Shown here: one piece after another, positions 35,833 to 45,283 of the stretch
Layout of the letters: each line of letters opens with the position of its first letter
Numbering within the stretch: the first letter of the stretch is position 1
Assembly (NCBI RefSeq): GCF_900660745.1
Contig: NZ_LR215048.1
Span: 1,674,001 to 1,738,000, forward strand
DNA length: 64,000 nt
Reading direction: 5' to 3'
Origin: Haploplasma axanthum
GTDB lineage: Bacteria > Bacillota_I > Bacilli_A > Acholeplasmatales > Acholeplasmataceae
Program-made: the position numbers and the translations under genes
The notes under the pieces: model-generated
What the model was told of the DNA's origin: nothing
Databases searched by the model: none
The model's input: the letters and a program-made list of their open reading frames with translations, nothing else

Positions 35833-36546
35833 TTATTTAATTCCTTTATTTAATATTTTTAACTCTTCTTTTGTTAAAGGAGTTTTTTCAATTAAATCTG
35901 GTCTTTTATCAATTGTTGTTTTTAAACTCATTAGTTTACGATATTCATCAATGTTTTTATGATGACCTGATAACAACACATCAGGAACTTTATATCCTTC
36001 AAACTCTTCTGGTTTAGTATATTGAGGATATTTTAATCTATCATTACTTAATGAATCAGTTTGATGTGATTCTTCCATAATAACCCCAGGCAATAGTCTT
36101 GTTACTGCATCAACAACAATCATTGCTGGTATTTCACCACCAGTTAAAACATAATCTCCAATTGAAATTTCCATATCGACTAGTTCTAATACTCTAGCAT
36201 CTAATCCTTCATAATGTCCACATAATAAAATCAAATGTTTAAAATCTGATAATAAAACTGCATCATTTTGATTAAATACTTTTCCTTGTGGTGTTAAAAA
36301 TATAACTTTTGTATTTTCTTTTTTTAAACTTTTAATTGCTCGATAGAATGGTGGAAACATCATTACCATACCAACTCCACCACCATATGGGGTATCATCA
36401 ACTTGGTTATGCTTCGATTCACTATATTCTCTTAAGTCATGAATATTTATTTCTACTTTTTGATTTTCTCTAGCTCTTTTAATAATTGATGTTTCTAAAA
36501 ACTGATTAAAAAAGTTTGGAAAAATTGTAATAATATCAATAATCAT
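35833..36546 (-). CDS. trmD: tRNA (guanine-N1)-methyltransferase TrmD
   Basis: A 237-residue SPOUT-fold enzyme making m1G37 in tRNAs. Motifs are DIITIFPNFFNQFL at the N-terminus, DDTPYGGGVGMVMMFPP, LLCGHYEGLDARV, and IGDYVLTGGEIPAM of the trefoil-knot SAM site. Its ATG overlaps the rimM stop by 4 nt. Confidence 0.97.
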   Translation of the reverse strand: MIIDIITIFPNFFNQFLETSIIKRARENQKVEINIHDLREYSESKHNQVDDTPYGGGVGMVMMFPPFYRAIKSLKKENTKVIFLTPQGKVFNQNDAVLLSDFKHLILLCGHYEGLDARVLELVDMEISIGDYVLTGGEIPAMIVVDAVTRLLPGVIMEESHQTDSLSNDRLKYPQYTKPEEFEGYKVPDVLLSGHHKNIDEYRKLMSLKTTIDKRPDLIEKTPLTKEELKILNKGIK

Positions 36547-37022
36547 ATTAATCCCTCAATTGGTTTAATGATTATTTTATCATCACTTATAGAAACAATA
36601 AATTCTTTAACAAAAGGAATTAAAAGTTTTTTTTCATTAGAAGTAATTTCCAACAAATGTCCATGTGGAAGCTCAACAACATCATTAACAGGTCCTAAAT
36701 ATTCATCTTTATCAGTGAATACTTCTAATCCAATTAATGTTTCGTGATAAAACTCATTCTTTCCTAGTTTTCCACGTGTTTCACTATAAACTAGCTGTCC
36801 TTTAAAATCAAGGACTTCATTAATGTTGTTATATTCTTTAAACTTAACAATTAACACATTTTTATGACCTCTTGATTGTTCAACAGTTAGATCAATTCTT
36901 TCATTATTGTACATAATAAAGACTTTATCATTCTTTTTAAAACGTTCAAAGTCACTTAAACTATTAATTTTAACTTCTCCCTTAATTCCATGGGTTGTTG
37001 CAATTTTCCCTATTTCAAACAT
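36543..37022 (-). CDS. rimM: 16S rRNA processing protein RimM
   Basis: A 159-residue 30S maturation factor binding S19. It begins IGKIATTHGIKGEVKINSLSDF, the RimM N-terminal barrel, and the C-terminal PRC barrel contains LIGLEVFTDKDEYLGPVNDVVELPHGHLLEI. It overlaps trmD by 4 nt and starts five bases after khpA. Confidence 0.95.
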   Translation of the reverse strand: MFEIGKIATTHGIKGEVKINSLSDFERFKKNDKVFIMYNNERIDLTVEQSRGHKNVLIVKFKEYNNINEVLDFKGQLVYSETRGKLGKNEFYHETLIGLEVFTDKDEYLGPVNDVVELPHGHLLEITSNEKKLLIPFVKEFIVSISDDKIIIKPIEGLI

Positions 37023-37027
37023 AATAC

Positions 37028-37276
37028 TTAATATGAGTCTATGTCTATTTGCACGCGTTTATTTTCTTTAGCAGCGCCTGCATAAACAATTGTTCTAATA
37101 GCAGAAGCAATTCTTCCACCTTTTCCAATTACTCGACCTAAGTCATCACTATGAACTATTACTGATATTGAAACAGTTTCACTATCTTCTGATAATATTT
37201 TAACAACAACATCGTCAGGGTTAGTTACCAATGGCTTAATAATACTTTTGAGAAGATTTTCAAAATTAACTGCCAC
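37028..37276 (-). CDS. khpA: KH-domain RNA-binding protein KhpA (YlqC)
   Basis: An 82-residue single KH domain with the GxxG loop as GRVIGKGGRIASAIRTIV. In firmicutes KhpA partners KhpB/Jag in small-RNA-related regulation and cell-size control. It lies in its normal place between rpsP and rimM. Confidence 0.9.
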   Translation of the reverse strand: MAVNFENLLKSIIKPLVTNPDDVVVKILSEDSETVSISVIVHSDDLGRVIGKGGRIASAIRTIVYAGAAKENKRVQIDIDSY

Positions 37277-37295
37277 TTTTGTTTCCCCCTCTCAA

Positions 37296-37538
37296 TTATT
37301 TATTTAAAACGTTATATTTTCTAAATAAGCTCTTTACAGTATCAGTTGGTTTAGCTCCGTTATCTAACCATTTTGTTACTTTTGCTGCATCAATTGAAAC
37401 TTTGTCAATTAATGGGTCATAAGTACCGATAATTTCTAAGAACTTCCCGTCTCTTGGTGCTTTTGAATCACTTGCTACAACACGGTAAAAAGGTTTTTTG
37501 TTTGAACCGAAACGTTGTAATCTTATTTTAACTGCCAT
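37296..37538 (-). CDS. rpsP: 30S ribosomal protein S16
   Basis: An 80-residue S16 starting [42 protein letters not shown] in pattern, with the closing region [16 protein letters not shown]. It is the first gene of the S16-TrmD operon. Confidence 0.97.
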   Translation of the reverse strand: MAVKIRLQRFGSNKKPFYRVVASDSKAPRDGKFLEIIGTYDPLIDKVSIDAAKVTKWLDNGAKPTDTVKSLFRKYNVLNK

Positions 37539-37719
37539 ATATAATTCACTCTCTTTCTACATTTTACTTAACTATTATACCAATAAAAAAGGTAATGTCA
37601 AGTATTTTTACTTAACACTATTAATAATTTGTTTTTACTTATCATTAGTTAAGAGAATATTTTTACCTTTATACATTTAAAAATCAAATTTAAGATATGT
37701 TCTTTAAAAATAAAAACCT

Positions 37720-38733
37720 TTAATTATTTTGATTAATTAGATTAACAACAATCTTAATAATCATATCCCTTTCATTAGGATTTGATAGTGCAATCATTAA
37801 AACAATTGCTACTAAAGCATTATCCTCAATTATTCTTGTATACTCATTTTTATATAATATCCCATAGATATCTAAAAACCACAAAAAAATAGACGCTGCA
37901 ATTCTTTTATTTCCATCATAAAAAGCATGGTCTTTAACAATAAAATACAAAAGACTTGCTGCTTTCTCTTCTATTGATGGGTAAATATCTGTACCAAACG
38001 CTGATTGATAAATTGCACTTAAGGCACCCTTAAATGAATCATCCTTTTCTTTACCAAACCACTAACTCTTTCCGTAATCTTGCATCTTCTTAATTTCTTT
38101 TATAGCTTCTTCATATTCAAGTTTAATATGCTTATCATCGTTCGTAATATTTGTAATTGTTAGTGTTTGATGATCATACTTATCTAATGTATCCATGGCA
38201 TAAGCATATTTTGAAATAACTTTTAACAAACCTATTGATTCATCTGCTGATAGTTTTTTTCTATCTACCAAATCAGATATAAGCTTAACAGTAGTTGCAA
38301 AAGACTTATAATTCTTATCATTTGAGATTAATCTTTCTTGATCAACGACAAATCCTTTATACATATATTCTTTTAAAATATTGTTAGCCCATTTTCTAAA
38401 TGCAATGCCTCTTATTGAATTGACTCTATATCCAACTGATATAATAACATCAAGATTATAATATTCTATTTCTCTTTTAGCATTTTGGATTTCACCTGTT
38501 CTATAATCAGTAATACTTAACTCGGTTGCATTTTTTACAACTGACTCATTTTTATTCAATTCCCCAGAATCAAAAATATTTTTAATGTGCCTTGAAATTG
38601 TCGATTTATTTTTATTAAATAATGTAGATATTTGTTCTTGTGTCAACCAAACGGTATCCTCGCTTGGACTTATATTGACTTCTATTTCTAATGTATCATC
38701 TTTAAAAATTATAATATCTTTTTTTACATTCAT
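37720..38733 (-). pseudogene. RhuM-Fic/Doc fusion gene interrupted by one in-frame TAG
   Basis: A continuous frame of 338 codons with a single TAG at 38062-38064 (codon 224). The first part (223 residues) is the RhuM 'virulence' domain: TVWLTQEQISTLFNKNKSTISRHIKNIF and EYYNLDVIISVGYRVNSIRGIAFRKWANNILKEY. After the stop the same frame continues WFGKEKDDSFKGALSAIYQSAFG and reaches the Fic motif HAFYDGNKRIAAS (AMP-transferase active site, in Doc-like form with K for G). Full-length RhuM-Fic proteins of this size and order exist, so this looks like one gene broken by a nonsense mutation (or read through). The N-terminal part may still be made; a fresh start after the stop would have to use TTG at 37950. 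Confidence 0.8.
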
Positions 38734-38893
38734 ATTTCATTATCCTTTAGGTCTTAAAACTATTCTTCACTAGTTTTTATTTTCTTTAACCTTATATTAG
38801 TCAGAAATATATATTTTTACTTTTTTTGTTTGATTTTCTCTTTTAGCCCAAATAATACATAATAAATTTAAATTCCAAAAACAACTTTCTAGA

Positions 38894-38926
38894 TAAAAAA
38901 AGGAATGCTACTTTGAACATTCCTTA
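38894..38926 (-). terminator. Terminator of the GH94 operon
   Basis: Minus-strand AAGGAATG-ttcaaagtag-CATTCCTT followed by TTTTTATC. Confidence 0.85.
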
Positions 38927-38952
38927 TTCTTATCAATATTTTTGTTAGTTAA

Positions 38953-41900
38953 TTATTTGAAAAACACATCAACAGTAATACTTGTTGCATTACTTAACTC
39001 TTGTTTATCAATCAAATATCCATTTTCTTTATACTTGTTATTAACAAATGTACTAACTTCTTTTCCGTTTACTAATACACTATTTTTATCAGAATGATGA
39101 TATTTAACTTTTAAATCTTTACCTAAATATTTATAATTGACTGTTACATTATCAAACTCTTTTGAAACAGCTGGATCAATTAATAAATCATTATTATGTA
39201 CTTTAATACCAAGAGCATTTGTTATTAACTGATTTAAGTAAATACCAGGTCCACTTGAATATACTCTCCAACCCGCTTTAACTTGAACTTCACCAGTTCT
39301 TAACTTATCAAAATTTTTCTTAGCTTCATAACGATCATAGAAGTATCCATCAGAACTACTGAAATATGCATTACTTTGTCTATATAAAGCATTTTTAACA
39401 TTTTGTCTAATATTGATAGGATTAATAACTGATAATGCATCTAAGACATAATCATTCTTACCAATCTTTGCCATTGCTTCTATATATCTTATATGAGCAT
39501 GTACATATTGAAGACCTACTTCTCTACCAAAATTTGAAGCAGTTTCTGCTCTCATAAAGTACGTTTGCTTACCACCTTTATAAGTTACAGCATCATTCAT
39601 TAATCTAACACCATCAGGATGTTTTAAATTCTTATCAATTAAATCAACATAAAAATCAATTTTATCTTTATCATATAATTCACTAATAATTCCTCTATTA
39701 ATTGCTAGCAATCTATATTTAAGTCCTGTTGTATTATCAGTTGGATGAATTAAAGCTTTAACTTCATCTTTATCAAAGATTGTAAATCCTGTTGGAATTT
39801 CATTCTTAATTAAATATTTATAATAGTTATCAGTTAAATCTTTATCATGTTTTTTAATTCTATCGATTAATTCTTTTTCATCACTTGGTAATTCTTCTAG
39901 TAACTTACTAAATGCTTGATGTAATAGAGATACTGTCCAAGTTGATACCATAATCTTAGTTAATTCTTGATTTGCCGGTTGTAACGTATCATCCCAGTCT
40001 CCTCCACCATATGCAGGAAGTGGAATACCTTCAATTTCAGTACTTCTAATTCTATCAAGTGACTTATTAACATGTTCAACAATTGAATATTTTTCTTTTG
40101 TAAAATCATTAGTTTGAAGTGACATATATGAAACTTTTTCGCTTAAAATACTTCTATCTCCTGTAACTTCAAGATAAGTTGCAAGTGCTTTAAGTGGCCA
40201 AACTATAATATCACCATGTGATTCATGTGCTTGAATATAATAGTATTTATCAAACATAAACCATTGTGGATAATCTCCACTTTCAATGAATTGTCTTTCG
40301 AATGTTTTAAGTAAAATTCTCTTAGCTAAATCATATTTTTGTGCTGTAATAAATAGTTCAAATGGTCCTTGACAAACATCTCTTGTTCCCCAAGCTGCAC
40401 CATTGAATTGTTCCAATCCATGTGGTGAAGAGTAATGAACAAGTGCATTATGTACATACCAAAATGATAAATCATTAAATGCATTTATTCTATTACTTAC
40501 ATTTCCTTCAATCTTTAATGGAATAATACTATGGTAGAAATTATTTGCTAATTCTTCTTCTTTTAATTTATCATATTCTTTTAGATTTTTAAAATCTTTT
40601 TCCAATGTTCCAAGTAAATGTAATTTAAAACTAGAAACGTTTCTATATTTAAGTAACAACATACCATAAGATGCATCATCGCCAAATATTTCTTGATCAT
40701 CTAATATTTCAACATCATTAGCACTTATATACTTATATTTTAAATCAGGATATCTATCCATAACCATTTGATTTTTCTTTGCAGTAAATGTTATTTCCTT
40801 TTTACTATTTACTTCAAAATCAATTCCTCTTCCATTTTCAACTTCACCCATGATAATTGGTTCAGTAATTAAAACATTATACTTTATTCCTTTTAATGAT
40901 TTAAATTCTAAACTTTGTTGTAAGTCATTAATTAAAGCGTCATAAGTAATTTCAAAAGTATCATTATCTAATTTATAAACCCATTTTAGTGAATTTGCAT
41001 TTATTTCAAAATATGATGGTAATGTAAGTAGACTATATTTATTATCTACTTCAATATAAATTCTTAATCCAGCAATCTTTTGAACATTAAGCATGTTTCT
41101 AACATCACCTGATAGTTTGTGGAAATTCGTATTTCCAAGTACTATATGTGATGAGAAAATACCTGATATAAATCCTGTTGATGCAAAAACATTTTCACTA
41201 GCATTTAAGATATCACCATGAATCAATATATGTCCATGTGGACGTTCAACTAATAATTCTTTTTCTTTTGTAATAACATGCTTATAGTTATCTGCAAAGA
41301 ATGATAATACTTTACCATTTTCTTCTTCTAAATTTCTAATATTCTTAAATTTAGACTTTAATTCTTCACCTTGAATATCAAGTCCAACAATTGTATTTCC
41401 AAAATCTATTTTATGAGTAATCTTTTTAGCATTTTCTAATTTAGTAAACTCATGATTTACAATTGGGCTAGGATTAATTTCAAATTCTTCTTCTCTAATT
41501 TCTTTATAATTCTCAACAAATAATCCATAAAAGATAAAATTCTTTTTAGAATCAAGCTTAAATTTTTTAGTTTGAATTACTACATATGGAAACTCATATT
41601 GATAATTTCTATTTTCTAATTCTTCTTTTAACAATGATTCAGGAATATTTGTTTCTTTATATGATAAACCAAAAAATTGGAATCCATCTGTTGAGAAACT
41701 ATTTGTTTCGTTAAAACTACCAATTTGTACTAAATTTGGAGTACCTTGATTTTGACGTGATAAAACAGTATGTTTGTTATCACGAATAAAAACTTTATAA
41801 TCAACATATTGTCCTGTATAAGCTTCACTACTTTGAACCATTCCACGTGATGCAACAGATACGTCTTGACCATAGAATAATTCATAATTATGACTACTTG

Positions 41901-42246
41901 CTACTTTATCAAGTAATACATCATAATACCATCTGTTTTCTACAATAGATAATGTTACTTGATATTTAACATCTAGAGCAACCCCACTATAGATAACACT
42001 ATTTCCTTTAATTTCATATTCACTATTAGAGTTAACTCCTAATAACTTTTCAAATTCATACTTTCCTTCATTTTCTCTTCTTAAATAGATGTTTGAAACA
42101 CTACCATCTAATAAGTTACCTTTTAAAAGATTTATCAAAGTATCATTTTGATAGATTTGGTAAATATCACCACTTTTTAAGATTTCAAAATTTAACTTAT
42201 CTGTTGATATTCTATCTACACTAATTTGTGTATTAAACTTAATCAT
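38953..42246 (-). CDS. GH94 phosphorylase, probable 1,2-beta-oligoglucan phosphorylase
   Basis: A 1097-residue GH94 enzyme, the size of 1,2-beta-oligoglucan phosphorylases (Listeria innocua Lin1839 type) and larger than cellobiose phosphorylases (about 800). Order: N-terminal beta-sandwich regions (residues 1-570), helical linker, then the (alpha/alpha)6 barrel with NGAAWGTRDVCQGPFEL near 620, GGDWDDTLQPANQELTK (Asp750 as likely general acid), NDAVTYKGGKQTYFMRAE and SSGPGIYLNQLI, and a C-terminal beta jelly roll. No signal peptide, so it is cytoplasmic: oligoglucan plus phosphate gives glucose 1-phosphate. It overlaps the GH3 gene by 4 nt, the same pairing as in Listeria. Specificity is inferred from size and context. 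Confidence 0.82.
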   Translation of the reverse strand: MIKFNTQISVDRISTDKLNFEILKSGDIYQIYQNDTLINLLKGNLLDGSVSNIYLRRENEGKYEFEKLLGVNSNSEYEIKGNSVIYSGVALDVKYQVTLSIVENRWYYDVLLDKVASSHNYELFYGQDVSVASRGMVQSSEAYTGQYVDYKVFIRDNKHTVLSRQNQGTPNLVQIGSFNETNSFSTDGFQFFGLSYKETNIPESLLKEELENRNYQYEFPYVVIQTKKFKLDSKKNFIFYGLFVENYKEIREEEFEINPSPIVNHEFTKLENAKKITHKIDFGNTIVGLDIQGEELKSKFKNIRNLEEENGKVLSFFADNYKHVITKEKELLVERPHGHILIHGDILNASENVFASTGFISGIFSSHIVLGNTNFHKLSGDVRNMLNVQKIAGLRIYIEVDNKYSLLTLPSYFEINANSLKWVYKLDNDTFEITYDALINDLQQSLEFKSLKGIKYNVLITEPIIMGEVENGRGIDFEVNSKKEITFTAKKNQMVMDRYPDLKYKYISANDVEILDDQEIFGDDASYGMLLLKYRNVSSFKLHLLGTLEKDFKNLKEYDKLKEEELANNFYHSIIPLKIEGNVSNRINAFNDLSFWYVHNALVHYSSPHGLEQFNGAAWGTRDVCQGPFELFITAQKYDLAKRILLKTFERQFIESGDYPQWFMFDKYYYIQAHESHGDIIVWPLKALATYLEVTGDRSILSEKVSYMSLQTNDFTKEKYSIVEHVNKSLDRIRSTEIEGIPLPAYGGGDWDDTLQPANQELTKIMVSTWTVSLLHQAFSKLLEELPSDEKELIDRIKKHDKDLTDNYYKYLIKNEIPTGFTIFDKDEVKALIHPTDNTTGLKYRLLAINRGIISELYDKDKIDFYVDLIDKNLKHPDGVRLMNDAVTYKGGKQTYFMRAETASNFGREVGLQYVHAHIRYIEAMAKIGKNDYVLDALSVINPINIRQNVKNALYRQSNAYFSSSDGYFYDRYEAKKNFDKLRTGEVQVKAGWRVYSSGPGIYLNQLITNALGIKVHNNDLLIDPAVSKEFDNVTVNYKYLGKDLKVKYHHSDKNSVLVNGKEVSTFVNNKYKENGYLIDKQELSNATSITVDVFFK
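40632..40645. promoter_or_regulatory. Intragenic copy of the GAAACGTTTC operator
   Basis: Perfect 14-nt palindrome TAGAAACGTTTCTA inside the GH94 gene, the same core as the two promoter-proximal sites of this locus. It could be an auxiliary LacI-type operator or chance coding sequence. Confidence 0.35.
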
Positions 42247-44327
42247 ATCTCTTTCGTCCTTCCGCTATATTTAAATATATTTTCTTTAACATTATCACTT
42301 GAAGGTCCAACATAAACTATGAAATCACCTTCATCAATTCTTTGTTTCAAGTTTGAATCATAATAAACTAAATCACTTTCAGTTATTTCAAAACTGATTG
42401 TCTTAGTTTCATTTGCTTCAAACCAAACTTTTTGATATTTTTTCAACTCTTTTAATGGTCTTGAAACTTTAGCAAAGATATCTCTAATATATAATTGAAT
42501 CGTTTCGAATCCTGCCCTTGAAGAATCATTACTTACATTTATTTCAACCACTATTTTCTCATTTTCTCTCATTACTTCTTTATTTAATTTAATCTCTCCA
42601 TAAACAAACTTACTATAACTAAGTCCATATCCAAATGGATATAACGGAGTATTTGGTGAATCAATATATACTGATGTATATTCATTATCATAATTATTCT
42701 TCGGTCTACCTGTATTAAGAGCATTATAATAAATTGGTACTTGTCCAATTGATCTTGGGAATGTCATTGTAAGCTTTCCAGATGGGTTGACATTACCATA
42801 GATAACATCACTAATTGATTCTGCTGCTTTAGTACCTAAAAACCATGCTTGAATAACTGCATCTGAATGTTTAGCAACATCTGTTAAAATAAGTGGTCTA
42901 CCTGATGCAACAACAGTAATAATTGGTTTACCATATGCACTTAATTTCTTTATCTCTTCTAATTGTCCAAAATTAAAATTAATATCTGTTTTTGATTTTG
43001 CTTCTCCAGATTCATTAAACTTCTCACCACCAAAGTAAACAACAACATCAGCAGCATCAATATTATGAACTAGGTTCTTTTTTGATAATAAATCAAATAA
43101 ATTTTCATTAACATCACGCTTACCATGCCATGACCAAGCTCCATTTAAATTTCTTTCATGAGCATTTGGTCCTATAAGAAAGACTTTTTGATTTTCTTTA
43201 AGTGGTAAAACATTATTTTTATTTTCTAATAAAACAATTGATTCATCAGCAGCTTTTTTGGCATAATCTAAATGACTTTTTGATAAAACAATTTTATCAT
43301 GTTCAACTCTTGATACACCTTTAAATGGATCTTCGAATAAACCTAATTCATTTTTTAAATTCAAAATTCTTAAAACTGCTTCATCTAATAGTTTAATTGG
43401 AAGTGTTCCATTTTCAAATTCACTCTTAAGTTCAGTCATATAAGTGCCAGAAACCATTTCAATGTCTAGAGTTGCATCAATACAGTTAATTGCTGCATCT
43501 TTATTATCTTTACTTATTCCATGAATTATCGTTTCTCTAAGTCCATTGTAGTCAGAGATAACAACTCCATTAAATTTCATTTCTTCTCTCAAAATATCTT
43601 TTATTAAGTGTTTGTTCATTGTTGCTGGAATACCATTGAATAAATTGAATGATGTCATAACCATTTTTGCTCCTGCATCAATTGCTCCTTGGTATCCACT
43701 CAAATAATTTTGTTTAAGTTGATATTCACTTAAATCAACTGTATTATACTCACGACCAGCTTCACTTAAACCATATGCTGCAAAATGCTTAACACATGCT
43801 GCAATACCATCATTCTTAATATTTTTCCCTTGATAACCTTTAGTTGCCGCAGCACTAAACCTGTAATTAAGATATGGATCTTCACCATATCCTTCCATTA
43901 CACGTCCCCATCTTGGATCTCTTGTTAAATCAGCCATCGGAGAAAATGTTACATGGATTCCGGAAGTTATTGATTCTTTTGCTGATACTCTCGCTGATGC
44001 CGTAATCAATTCTTCATTCCAACTTGATGCTATAGCAAGTGGTATTGGAAATATCGTTTCATAACCATGAACAATATCCGCCATAAACATTAACGGTATT
44101 CCAAGTCTATTGTTTTCCAAATACTTTTTTTGGACTTCAATCATTTCTTCTGGACTACCAATACCTAAAACCGAACCAGTTTTATAAATTTGTTCTTTAG
44201 AAAGTCCTAAATCAACTGCTGGACCATAAAGTTCATTTTTTAAATCTTTAATATAGAAGAATGGAGCAATTTGAATTAATTGTCCAAGTTTTTCTTCTAT
44301 CGTCATCTTTTTTAATAATTCTTTCAT
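42243..44327 (-). CDS. GH3 beta-glucosidase
   Basis: A 694-residue GH3 with the usual order: TIM barrel (KHFAAYGLSEAGREYN, RDPRWGRVMEGYGEDPYL), nucleophile Asp259 in VVISDYNGL, an alpha/beta sandwich (ADVVVYFGGEKFNESGEAKSKTD), and a fibronectin-III-like C-terminus (NVSNDSSRAGFETIQLYIRD). No signal peptide: it acts on imported oligosaccharides. Coupled to the GH94 gene, it would hydrolyse the sophorose and short oligomers that the phosphorylase leaves. Its ATG overlaps the LacI stop (ATGA). Confidence 0.92.
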   Translation of the reverse strand: MKELLKKMTIEEKLGQLIQIAPFFYIKDLKNELYGPAVDLGLSKEQIYKTGSVLGIGSPEEMIEVQKKYLENNRLGIPLMFMADIVHGYETIFPIPLAIASSWNEELITASARVSAKESITSGIHVTFSPMADLTRDPRWGRVMEGYGEDPYLNYRFSAAATKGYQGKNIKNDGIAACVKHFAAYGLSEAGREYNTVDLSEYQLKQNYLSGYQGAIDAGAKMVMTSFNLFNGIPATMNKHLIKDILREEMKFNGVVISDYNGLRETIIHGISKDNKDAAINCIDATLDIEMVSGTYMTELKSEFENGTLPIKLLDEAVLRILNLKNELGLFEDPFKGVSRVEHDKIVLSKSHLDYAKKAADESIVLLENKNNVLPLKENQKVFLIGPNAHERNLNGAWSWHGKRDVNENLFDLLSKKNLVHNIDAADVVVYFGGEKFNESGEAKSKTDINFNFGQLEEIKKLSAYGKPIITVVASGRPLILTDVAKHSDAVIQAWFLGTKAAESISDVIYGNVNPSGKLTMTFPRSIGQVPIYYNALNTGRPKNNYDNEYTSVYIDSPNTPLYPFGYGLSYSKFVYGEIKLNKEVMRENEKIVVEINVSNDSSRAGFETIQLYIRDIFAKVSRPLKELKKYQKVWFEANETKTISFEITESDLVYYDSNLKQRIDEGDFIVYVGPSSDNVKENIFKYSGRTKEI

Positions 44328-45283
44328 TTTGTAGACTCCTTAAATTTCACTTTAGCTTCTGGTCCTTTAATCTCTAAAACTTCATTTTCATTTAATAAAA
44401 CCGTAATAAAGTGTGCTAAATTATGTCCCCAATCTTTATAGTCAATTGCGATTGTTGTTAGGTTTGGAATCGTATATTCACCAAGCATAATTCCATCAAA
44501 ACCTGCAACACTTATTTCATCTGGTATTCTAACATTTAATTCTCTAAATGCTTGTAAAACACCGACAGCACTTTCATCATTTGCACAATAAATAAATTCA
44601 GGTTTTTCTGTTTCTTGAGCAATTCTTTTACCAAGTTCATATCCACATCCAATTGTAAAATCACCTTCATAATGCTTAAATTCTTTAATTCCTTTTTCAT
44701 TTAAAGCATTACAAAATCCTTTATATCTTTCTAAATTTGATGGTGAATCTTTTGGCCCACTTAAATATGCAATTTTCTTATAACCTTTATCAACCATTTC
44801 AGAAATAAATCTTTCAACTGCTTTTTTATTATCAACTTGAGACTTATAAATATTTTTCCCTTTTAAATCACGATCTAAAACTATGACTGGATACTTTTCA
44901 GAATAATTTAACAAAGTATCGTCTGTTAAATTTGAATCAAAGACAATTGCTGCATCAACTTGTCTTTCACGCAATATTACTGCTGAAGATTCACCACTAC
45001 TTACAATAATGTTAAATCCTTTCTTTTGTAATTCATTATTAACCCCTTCAAGAATATCACCGAAAATTGGACCATCAAACCCATAAATGAAGAAACCAAT
45101 ATTACCTGTTCTTTTTGTCTTTAAATTTCTCGCACTTGCATTTGGATAATAATTTAATTCTTTAGCAGCTGCTAATATTTTTTCACGTGTCTTACTATGT
45201 ACATTAGGCTGATTATTGAGTGCATAAGATGCTGTTGATATCGACACTCCTGCTTTCTTTGCTACATCTTTAATTGTTGCCAT
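44324..45283 (-). CDS. LacI-family regulator of the glucan locus
   Basis: About 319 residues. I start it at MATIKDVAKKAGVSISTASYALNNQ (45283), with GGGAAG eight bases upstream; an in-frame extension runs into the GH13 gene. HTH is residues 2-24, hinge YYPNASARNLKTKRTGNIG, then a periplasmic-binding-like effector domain (GYELGKRIAQE, CANDESAVGVLQAFRELNVRIPDEISVAGFDG). It lies inside the operon it probably controls and is the best candidate for binding the GAAACGTTTC operators. The inducer would be sophorose or a beta-1,2-gluco-oligosaccharide, by inference. Confidence 0.88.
   Translation of the reverse strand: MATIKDVAKKAGVSISTASYALNNQPNVHSKTREKILAAAKELNYYPNASARNLKTKRTGNIGFFIYGFDGPIFGDILEGVNNELQKKGFNIIVSSGESSAVILRERQVDAAIVFDSNLTDDTLLNYSEKYPVIVLDRDLKGKNIYKSQVDNKKAVERFISEMVDKGYKKIAYLSGPKDSPSNLERYKGFCNALNEKGIKEFKHYEGDFTIGCGYELGKRIAQETEKPEFIYCANDESAVGVLQAFRELNVRIPDEISVAGFDGIMLGEYTIPNLTTIAIDYKDWGHNLAHFITVLLNENEVLEIKGPEAKVKFKESTK

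Noticed and set aside
38062-38064. TAG in the RhuM-Fic gene as a pyrrolysine or recoded codon
   Set aside because: No pylTSBCD gene or recoding structure is visible, and other genes in the window (for example ccpA) end at TAG. A nonsense mutation is simpler.
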